This document shows, piece after piece, positions 1-5,466 of a stretch of 7,366 nucleotides of DNA. The notes beneath the pieces are model-generated. The model had not been told where the DNA came from and made no database searches. It saw nothing but the letters and a program-made list of their open reading frames with translations. This DNA comes from Candidatus Eiseniibacteriota bacterium (GTDB lineage: Bacteria; Eisenbacteria; RBG-16-71-46; JAGVPR01), in the NCBI GenBank assembly GCA_020052115.1, contig JAGVPR010000075.1:1-7366 (forward strand), read 5' to 3'. How positions within the stretch are numbered: the first letter of the stretch is position 1; each line of letters starts with the position of its first letter. The translations under genes and the position numbers were made by a program.

Positions 1-284
1 AGGTCCGCATCGGGCCGCGCGCTCACGAGCGCCCCGCCGCGCAGCCGCACCGCGCTTCCCTCGGCGAATTTCACGACGACGCGGTCGCTTCGCGTGAGCG
101 AGGGGCGCAGGTCATAGAGCTTCGATGCCGGCACGAGGCGCGACCGCGCCGGATCACCGGGTGCTGCGAAAACCGAGGGCGCTGCGAAAGCGATCCATGC
201 GACCAGAAGGAGAATCGCCGAAATCGCGCCGGAGACGATAGAGAGACGTGGGAGGCGGCGGGCTCTGAACATGATCCAGGGCAT
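1..284 (-). CDS. N-terminal part of a secreted protein (runs off the left edge)
   Basis: The minus strand is open from an ATG at 284 to the window edge, giving 94 complete codons. A basic start (residues 8-13, RARRLPR region) is followed by a hydrophobic stretch at about 15-40 and a likely signal peptidase I site after SVFA (Val at -3, Ala at -1), so the product is probably exported by Sec. The mature part has a segment reading RVVVKFAEGSAVRLRGG. Such a VVKF...G pattern occurs near the start of some subtilisin-like (S8) protease precursors, but no catalytic domain is visible, so that is only a guess. I chose the ATG at 284 over the in-frame ATG at 272 because GAGG lies 6-7 bases before 284 and nothing similar precedes 272. 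The codons favour G or C at position three, as in the other genes here. It has its own promoter upstream. Confidence 0.72.
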   Translation of the reverse strand, partial: MPWIMFRARRLPRLSIVSGAISAILLLVAWIAFAAPSVFAAPGDPARSRLVPASKLYDLRPSLTRSDRVVVKFAEGSAVRLRGGALVSARPDAD

Positions 285-349
285 GGGGATCCTCGCATCC
301 AAAGGCCAAGTTGCCGTATCGGGGGATGATTCGGCTGCGAGCAGAGTTG

Positions 350-358
350 ATTATATCA
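350..358 (-). promoter_or_regulatory. Extended -10 promoter of the secreted-protein gene
   Basis: On the minus strand this reads TGATATAAT: a perfect TATAAT (355 to 350) preceded by TG one base upstream, the extended -10 arrangement. The -35 region around 373-379 (TTCGCC or TCGCCG) is poor, which is common for extended -10 promoters. Transcription would start near 343, leaving a leader of about 60 bases before the ATG at 284. An AT-rich TATAAT stands out in this GC-rich DNA. Between it and the lipoprotein stop at 452 lie only weak inverted repeats (cccg/cggg at 380-391; gcgac/gtcgc at 404-422) without a T-run, so no convincing intrinsic terminator separates the two genes. Confidence 0.6.
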
Positions 359-451
359 CGATGGAGCCGGATCGGCGAACCCGGACTCGGGCATGGCCTT
401 AGAGCGACGGGAGCGCAGTCGCCTCTCTCTATGTGCCGAAGCCGGAATCGC

Positions 452-973
452 TCAAGGGAGCCCTGAAGTCCGCGTGCCCAGCACCGCCACCCGGAAACAC
501 CTGTCCGCGGAACCGATGCACCCCGTGGGGGTGGCGGAGATACTCTCCGTGCCGTTCATCGAGCACGATGCCGCCGTCAGGGTGAAGGAGAAGTCAATGT
601 GCAGCGTGACCGTGCATCCTTCGCCGGCCTCCTCCTCGCTGCTGCAGACAACCCGGTACTTGTCGCCGGACAGGGTGGCCTCACAGTCCAAGTCTTGAAG
701 TTCGAACCACGTCTCTCCCGCCTGGAGAGTGTCAATCAACACCGTCTGATCGAAGACCACATTCGTATGGCAATCCCGGACGAGGGAGCTGAGGGACCAA
801 ATGCCCGCCTGTTGCTGGGAAACCACCGGTAGATCCACGACCTTGGGCTTCGTCGGCTTGTCGTCGTCGCCGCACGCCGCGGCTAGACAGATCAAACATG
901 CAGCCAACGCCAGTTGGAGCGCTCCGCGCCCGCATCCAAACAACTTCCTGGACCAGCACATCCCAGCCCCCAT
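452..973 (-). CDS. Cysteine-rich lipoprotein of unknown function
   Basis: A 173-residue protein that I do not recognise as a named family. Residues 18-33 form a hydrophobic signal ending in LAAAC, so Cys34 would be lipidated after signal peptidase II cleavage. Gly at +2, rather than Asp, fits release to the outer membrane under the Lol rule. An acidic and Lys/Pro linker (GDDDKPTKPK) follows. The mature domain has seven further cysteines (68, 97, 110, 120, 137, 152, 159), suggesting disulfides in the periplasm or at the surface. Alternating hydrophobic runs such as VTLHIDFSFTLT and the Trp-containing GIWSLSS start suggest a small beta-rich fold, perhaps lipocalin-like; this is inference. It lies 14 bases after the phosphatase gene and is probably co-transcribed. 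The start is uncertain: ATG at 973 has no clear ribosome binding site, while the in-frame ATG at 961 (residue 5) is preceded by GGGGG. Confidence 0.75.
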   Translation of the reverse strand: MGAGMCWSRKLFGCGRGALQLALAACLICLAAACGDDDKPTKPKVVDLPVVSQQQAGIWSLSSLVRDCHTNVVFDQTVLIDTLQAGETWFELQDLDCEATLSGDKYRVVCSSEEEAGEGCTVTLHIDFSFTLTAASCSMNGTESISATPTGCIGSADRCFRVAVLGTRTSGLP

Positions 974-977
974 TCAG

Positions 978-999
978 CAGTCCGGCGTCAGCCGGACTG
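978..999 (-). promoter_or_regulatory. Perfect 9-bp hairpin spanning the phosphatase stop codon
   Basis: In the minus-strand transcript, arms CAGTCCGGC and GCCGGACTG pair perfectly around a 4-base loop, TGAC. The loop holds the TGA stop of the phosphatase gene (990 to 988), and the stem ends 4 bases before the first ATG of the lipoprotein gene. No T-run follows, so it is not a classical intrinsic terminator. The position suggests that folding hides the lipoprotein's ribosome entry site unless a ribosome finishing the phosphatase opens the stem (translational coupling), or that it protects or processes the mRNA. The pairing is seen directly; the role is inferred. Confidence 0.55.
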
Positions 1000-3765
1000 A
1001 GGACCCGTTCGTCTGACGACGACGAGTGAGATGTCGTCGGCCTGTTCGGCGCCGGCGACGAAACCGTCCACCGCATCCAGAACCCGGGTCAACAGCGACT
1101 CGGCGGAGGCTCCGCAATCCATGCCGAGCGCCGAAACGAGCCCCTCCTCATCGAACATCCCGCCCTCACCGTCCATCGCCTCAGTCACGCCATCACTGTA
1201 TATCACGACGGACTCGCCGGAGGCGACGACCGCCTCGGCCGCAGGAAACGTCGCCCCCGAGATCATCCCCGCCATCATCCCAGCTTCGGTCATCGCGACC
1301 GGTGACTCGCGCCCCGCGCGCACGAGCATCGGCGGCGGATGCCCCGCGTTCGCGTAGCGAAGCACCCCGCTCGCCGTATCCACCACCCCGACGAAAAGCG
1401 TGACGAACATTGACCCCGGCGTCGAGATCACAAGCTCCTCGTTCAGCTCCGACATCAGGGTTGACAGATCGCCGATGCGATGCGGCAGCCGGCTCCTCAT
1501 CAGCGCGTGCAGGTTCGCCATGAGAAGCGACGCCCCCAGCCCCTTGCCCGAAACATCTCCAAGCGCCACGGCGATCTGCCCCTGACCCACCTCGAACACG
1601 TCGTAGTAGTCCCCTCCTACCGCGCGGGCCGGGCGGCAGAGGCCCGCGAACTCCCAGCCCGGCACCTGCGGCAGGTTTCTCGGAAAGAGACTCTGTTGCA
1701 CCCGGCGCGCGATCTCGATGTCCCGCGTCTGCTGCGCCTCCCGCCGCGCCACCTCCAGCAGCTCGGCGTTCTTCAGGACCAGGGCTGCTTGTGACGCGAG
1801 CGCCGAGAGCAGATCCTTGTCCTCACGGCTGTACGGTTCCTCGGAGAGCTTAGGCCCGAACGCCATGGCGCCGAGCAGTTCACCCCCCGCGCGAAGCGGG
1901 ACCAGGAGTTCGAAAGGAGCCGCTGCCGGCTGCTCCGTCTCTTCCGTCGCGGCGTTCGAAGGTGCGATGTCCAGCCACCTGTCCTCGGGAGCGATCTTCG
2001 TGAGCGGCTCCGCGACGATCGTCTGCACGTCGAGGCCGGATGCGCCCTGCGCCCAGGCGCCTTGAGCAGGCCGCGGATGCTCCTCCACGCGCCGGACCTC
2101 CAACGATCCATCACCGGAATGGAGCAGGAACGCCAGTCGCGCCGGATGAAGCGTCGCCAGCACCACTGCGCTCACGCGATCCATCAAGACGTCGGGCGCC
2201 GTGAGGTTCGCGATCTCGTGGCCGAGGCCGCCGAGCACGCGCCGAACGTCGTACGACTCCGTGAAGAACCTCCGGTCGATGGCGCTCATGAGCGGCCGGT
2301 TCACCCGCCGGAGGCCGATGATCCCGAGCGCCGTCGTGCTCGCTGCGATCCCACCGACGAGGGGCACCGATTCGGCCACGCGCGCGCCGCTGCCGCGAAG
2401 CACCGCCATCAGGACAAGGAAGAAGAGGAACGCCTCGAAGGCGAGCACACCACGCGAGAGGAGGAGGTGCTGGAGGCCTCGTCGGATCGCGAATTGGAGG
2501 CCGAAGACGCGTCGAGCCAGAACGCCATACACCATGACGATGCCGCCGGCGAGCAGCAAGATCGTGGAACAGAACCATGCGGCGTTGAAGAGGATCCATC
2601 GAGCGACGGCCGAGTGGATAGGCAACTCCTGGGACCAACCCGCGGCGCAGTACAAGAGCCCGCCCGCGATCCACAGCACCAACCCCGCCTCGATGATCCT
2701 GAGCCTCGTTTGGGGACGCGAGCGCATCTCGATGCGCTGCGCCACGAGGAGCGACGCGACCACGATCACGGCGCTGAGGAATCCCCATCGGCTCCCCGCA
2801 CGGAGAAACGCGAGCGCCTCAGCGGTGCTCTGGAGCCGCGGATGGATGGCGGCGAGCGAGGCAGCCTGCTCTCCGATCGCCCAGCAGGCGTAAGGAATGA
2901 GGATGAGCCACTGCCATCGCAGGACGATCGAACCGAGACGCGAGCGATACGGAAACGTCGCGAGAACCCTGGCCATCAAGACTCCGATCGCAGCGTATGG
3001 CACCACAGAAGCAGCGATGGCGACCGTCGTGAGCCAAAGAGGCCATGTCGCGATTGCCCCGGCGCCCTCGGGGGGTGTCTGCACGATCCCAAAGCACAGG
3101 AGAAGCAGCGCGAAGGCGTGGGCCGTGGTATTCCGTCGCCGCATCAGCCCCACGAGGATCCCCGCGACGAGGCCCAACAGGGCTGTGAGGAAGGGCGGAC
3201 CCTGCGAGATCCAGGCCATCGTCGCCAGGCTCACGGGGGTCATGTTCCTGTTTTCGACCAGGACGCGGGAACGCGTCAACCTGTTCGGCTGCAGCACCGC
3301 GACGCCCCGGAATGTCTCGCTCTCCCGGATCCACGCGATGTGCGCGGAGTCGCCGGGGGTCCCGTACTTCTGGAGCCTCGCGTAGTCGCCGGGATGGTCG
3401 CGGAGACGGCGGCCCCGGATCTCCTCGATCCGATCCCCGGCACGCATTCCCGCGAGGCCGAGGGTTCCCGCCGAGTCCACCGCCACGAAGAGAAGCCCGC
3501 CCTGGGTACGGATCCGCGAGAGGTCCTCCCAGACGAACCCGGGCCCCCAATCCATACCGCTCGTTCCACGACGCGCCGCCGCGCCAAGGAGCAGCTGGGG
3601 GCGCCCCTTGAGCACAATGGAGTGGAGCGTCGTCGCGCACTGGACGGCGAGAAGAGCGGCGGCGGCGGCAAGCAGGAACAAGCGGACGGCTACGACTCTC
3701 GATGGATGCTCGGCCGTCAGGCTCACGCAACACCACCCGGTTTGCGCTCGCCCGCGGCGCTTCAT
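988..3765 (-). CDS. Membrane PDZ-GAF-PP2C (SpoIIE/RsbU-type) serine/threonine phosphatase
   Basis: A 925-residue signalling phosphatase. After a first membrane helix (about 27-45), residues 80-160 resemble a PDZ domain (LAGMRAGDRIEEIRG), placed in the periplasm. Nine more helices follow near 191-208, 213-230, 241-270, 283-300, 327-343, 357-375, 390-416, 438-457 and 467-487. Basic loops (RRRN, QRIEMRSR, RRVFG, RRVNRP) all fall on the cytoplasmic side. A GAF-like domain spans about 505-668 and a helical linker 665-695. The catalytic PP2C domain occupies 680-920 with GGDYYD (717-722), GDVSGKG (736-742), AGHPP (807-811), SDGVTE (857-862) and ADDIS (909-913), so the metal-binding aspartates are present. 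Family members dephosphorylate anti-sigma-factor antagonists in partner-switching stress pathways; no such partner lies in this window. It follows rocD after 30 bases. The ATG at 3765 lacks a clear ribosome binding site; GTG at 3726 is an alternative. Confidence 0.9.
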   Translation of the reverse strand: MKRRGRAQTGWCCVSLTAEHPSRVVAVRLFLLAAAAALLAVQCATTLHSIVLKGRPQLLLGAAARRGTSGMDWGPGFVWEDLSRIRTQGGLLFVAVDSAGTLGLAGMRAGDRIEEIRGRRLRDHPGDYARLQKYGTPGDSAHIAWIRESETFRGVAVLQPNRLTRSRVLVENRNMTPVSLATMAWISQGPPFLTALLGLVAGILVGLMRRRNTTAHAFALLLLCFGIVQTPPEGAGAIATWPLWLTTVAIAASVVPYAAIGVLMARVLATFPYRSRLGSIVLRWQWLILIPYACWAIGEQAASLAAIHPRLQSTAEALAFLRAGSRWGFLSAVIVVASLLVAQRIEMRSRPQTRLRIIEAGLVLWIAGGLLYCAAGWSQELPIHSAVARWILFNAAWFCSTILLLAGGIVMVYGVLARRVFGLQFAIRRGLQHLLLSRGVLAFEAFLFFLVLMAVLRGSGARVAESVPLVGGIAASTTALGIIGLRRVNRPLMSAIDRRFFTESYDVRRVLGGLGHEIANLTAPDVLMDRVSAVVLATLHPARLAFLLHSGDGSLEVRRVEEHPRPAQGAWAQGASGLDVQTIVAEPLTKIAPEDRWLDIAPSNAATEETEQPAAAPFELLVPLRAGGELLGAMAFGPKLSEEPYSREDKDLLSALASQAALVLKNAELLEVARREAQQTRDIEIARRVQQSLFPRNLPQVPGWEFAGLCRPARAVGGDYYDVFEVGQGQIAVALGDVSGKGLGASLLMANLHALMRSRLPHRIGDLSTLMSELNEELVISTPGSMFVTLFVGVVDTASGVLRYANAGHPPPMLVRAGRESPVAMTEAGMMAGMISGATFPAAEAVVASGESVVIYSDGVTEAMDGEGGMFDEEGLVSALGMDCGASAESLLTRVLDAVDGFVAGAEQADDISLVVVRRTGPQSG

Positions 3766-3795
3766 CGCTACGAGAGGGCGAGCGAGACGCCGCCG

Positions 3796-4998
3796 CTACG
3801 AATCTAGCTTCTTGAACACCTTCTCCACACGCCGGAGGGCCCACGACAGATCCCGCTTCGTGATGATCAAGGGCGGAGCGAACCGGATCACGTTCTCGTG
3901 CGTCTCCTTGCAGAGGAGCCCCTCGTCCTTGAGCGCCTCGCAGTATGGACGCGCCGGCTTGTTCAGCACGAGCCCGATCCAGAGCCCCTTGCCGCGCACC
4001 GTGACGATGCTCGGGCTCTTGATCTTTCCGAGCTGCTCCATGAACCAGGGCCCGAGCTTCGCGCTGTTCTCGACGAGCTTCTCCTCGACGATGACGCGGA
4101 GCGCCTCTCGCGCGACCGCCGCACCCAGCGGGTTGCCGCCGAACGTGGAACCATGATCGCCCGGGCGAAAGACGCTCATGACATCATCGTTCGCGAGGAA
4201 CGCGGAGACCGGGTAGAAGCCGCCGGAGAGCGCCTTGCCGACGATCATCGCATCCGGCTTCACGCCGTCCCACTCATGTGCGAACATCTTGCCGGTGCGC
4301 CCGAGACCCGACTGGATCTCGTCCACGACGAGCAGCACGCGGTTTTCGCGGCAGATCTTCTGGGCGCGCTTCAGAAAGCCCGCGGGCGGTACCTTGATCC
4401 CCGCTTCGCCCTGAATCGGCTCGACGAGGAACGCGCACGTGTTCGGCGTGATCGCCCCGGCCAGCGCGTCCGCATCGCCGAACGGGATGATCTTGAAGCC
4501 GGGCGTGAACGGCCCGAAGCCGTCCTGGTACTGCTTCTCGGTCGAGAAGCCGACGATCGTCGTCGTGCGTCCATGGAAGTTGTCGGCACACGCGATGATC
4601 TCCGCGCGGTCCTTCGGGATCCTCTTCTTCTCGTAGCCCCACTTGCGCGCCGCCTTGATGCCGGTCTCGACCGCCTCGGCGCCCGAGTTCATCGGCAGCA
4701 CCTTCGCGAAGCCCGACAGCTCCGAGAGCTCCTTGCAGAGGAGCGGGAGCTGGTCGTTTCGGAAAGCGCGGCTCGTGAGCGTCACGCGCGCGGCTTGGCG
4801 GCGGAAGACGCTCAGAAGGCGCGGGTGGCAATGCCCCTGGTTCACCGCGGAGTACGCCGCGAGGAAATCGAGATAGCGCTTCCCCTCGACGTCCTCCACC
4901 CAGACGCCCTCGGCTTTCTTGACGACGATGTCGAGCGGATGGTAGTTGTGCGCGCCGTAGCGGCTTTCGATTTCGATGAAGTCCTTGGTCTTCGTCAT
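3796..4998 (-). CDS. rocD: Ornithine aminotransferase
   Basis: A 400-residue, PLP-dependent class III aminotransferase that would move the delta-amino group of ornithine to 2-oxoglutarate, giving glutamate semialdehyde (and thence proline or glutamate) in the cytoplasm. The family signature YGAHNYHPL lies at 14-22. Compared from memory with the human enzyme, the key residues are kept: Tyr19 (human Tyr55), Tyr49 (Tyr85, which sets ornithine over other substrates), Arg144 (Arg180), Glu198 (Glu235), the PLP lysine Lys255 in GKALSGG (Lys292), and Arg372 in IRFAPPL (Arg413). Asp226 (VVDEIQSG) and the SGAEA loop at 105-109 hold the cofactor. Length is normal for bacterial RocD. The frame stays open upstream to an ATG at 5145, but the 49 extra residues look non-coding and AAGGAG sits 6 bases before 4998. 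It heads an apparent minus-strand operon with the phosphatase gene. Confidence 0.95.
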   Translation of the reverse strand: MTKTKDFIEIESRYGAHNYHPLDIVVKKAEGVWVEDVEGKRYLDFLAAYSAVNQGHCHPRLLSVFRRQAARVTLTSRAFRNDQLPLLCKELSELSGFAKVLPMNSGAEAVETGIKAARKWGYEKKRIPKDRAEIIACADNFHGRTTTIVGFSTEKQYQDGFGPFTPGFKIIPFGDADALAGAITPNTCAFLVEPIQGEAGIKVPPAGFLKRAQKICRENRVLLVVDEIQSGLGRTGKMFAHEWDGVKPDAMIVGKALSGGFYPVSAFLANDDVMSVFRPGDHGSTFGGNPLGAAVAREALRVIVEEKLVENSAKLGPWFMEQLGKIKSPSIVTVRGKGLWIGLVLNKPARPYCEALKDEGLLCKETHENVIRFAPPLIITKRDLSWALRRVEKVFKKLDS

Positions 4999-5004
4999 CC
5001 CAGG

Positions 5005-5010
5005 CTCCTT
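5005..5010 (-). promoter_or_regulatory. Ribosome binding site of rocD
   Basis: AAGGAG on the minus strand, 6 bases before the ATG at 4998. It decides the start of rocD against the longer open frame beginning at 5145. Confidence 0.8.
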
Positions 5011-5200
5011 GCATGGGGTCGCTCCATCGCGCCGGCGGCCGCCGATCCGCGGCCCGTTGTGGCGATCCGACCCACTCTTCCCCACCACCTCACCTCGGGA
5101 ACACACCCGGCGAGGATATCGCGACGGCGATTGATCTTCCAGCACGCGGGAGTCCGCGGTCCGGGCAGTCGAGCCGTTCGCGCTTTACGAAACACTCGAA

Positions 5201-5215
5201 GTTACAGGATGTAAC
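5201..5215. repeat. 15-bp palindrome, candidate operator
   Basis: GTTACA-GGA-TGTAAC is a perfect inverted repeat with 6-base arms and a 3-base spacer. A second, overlapping dyad, ACAGG (5204-5208) with CCTGT (5215-5219), shares its bases. The site lies about 200 bases upstream of rocD and 250 bases upstream of pccB, between divergent genes, where repressor or activator sites are frequent. The arms do not match any operator that I can name with confidence. The stem is too short and lacks a T-run, so it is unlikely to be a terminator. Confidence 0.4.
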
Positions 5216-5349
5216 CTGTTTCTGTGAGACAACATGGGGACGAGCTGCTCGAACGCCGGGCAGGCCGCGAACCGGCTCCCGGCGAATCGGGTCCGGAGAG
5301 CCGCGGAGCGCTCGCGCTGGGTCGCCGAGACGATGACCACGTTGCGGCG

Positions 5350-5378
5350 TTGACGGCCTCGGGCCGGCTCCGTAGCAT
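5350..5378 (+). promoter_or_regulatory. Sigma70-like promoter of the pccB-accC unit
   Basis: TTGACG (5350-5355) matches five of six bases of the -35 consensus, and TAGCAT (5373-5378) matches four of six of the -10 consensus including the key T, A and final T. The spacer is exactly 17 bases. Transcription would begin near 5385, giving a leader of about 80 bases before the pccB start. Confidence 0.45.
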
Positions 5379-5453
5379 TCGAAGGCGCGTCGAGGTGAGG
5401 CCGGACGCGGCGCCCGTACCAGGGACGCCCGCGCACATCTGAACCCTTCCACG

Positions 5454-5459
5454 AAGGAG
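5454..5459 (+). promoter_or_regulatory. Ribosome binding site of pccB, pointing to an ATC start
   Basis: AAGGAG is followed after 7 bases by ATC at 5467. No ATG, GTG or TTG is in frame between the preceding in-frame stop (TGA, 5440-5442) and the internal ATG at 5656, so this site strongly indicates where translation of the carboxyltransferase begins. Confidence 0.75.
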
Positions 5460-5466
5460 ACCCGCC

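Larger units (their letters stand above)
4999..5466. other. Divergent intergenic region between rocD and pccB
   Basis: This 468-base stretch separates the minus-strand rocD unit from the plus-strand carboxylase unit. It holds the rocD ribosome binding site (5005-5010), a 15-bp palindrome (5201-5215), a candidate pccB promoter (5350-5378) and the pccB ribosome binding site (5454-5459). A short inverted repeat ATCGC/GCGAT occurs at 5118-5131. The stretch 5181-5220 is noticeably richer in A and T than its surroundings, as regulatory DNA often is. I found no convincing promoter for rocD. A short minus-strand frame (5340 to 5185) has coding-like third positions but no known family or ribosome binding site, and is treated as doubtful. 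Confidence 0.6.

Noticed and set aside
380..422. Inverted repeats cccg/cggg and gcgac/gtcgc as a terminator after the lipoprotein gene.
   Set aside because: The stems are only 4-5 bp with no T-run following on the minus strand; in GC-rich DNA these arise easily by chance.
2062..3807. A 581-codon open frame on the plus strand, antisense to the phosphatase gene.
   Set aside because: Its product is a monotonous mix of Arg, Glu, Asp, His and Pro with no domain, as expected from the complement of a GC-rich gene. The opposite strand encodes clear PP2C and membrane motifs.
4999..5145. N-terminal extension of rocD to the ATG at 5145.
   Set aside because: The 49 extra residues are not family-like, and AAGGAG lies 6 bases before the internal ATG at 4998, where family members begin.
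3898..5214. A 438-codon open frame on the plus strand, antisense to rocD.
   Set aside because: It is an Arg/Leu/Asp/Glu-rich mirror of rocD codons without recognisable motifs; rocD on the other strand is unmistakable.
5224..5442. A 72-codon plus-strand frame starting with GTG in the intergenic region.
   Set aside because: Third codon positions show no G/C preference, the composition is random-looking, there is no ribosome binding site, and it overlaps the pccB promoter.
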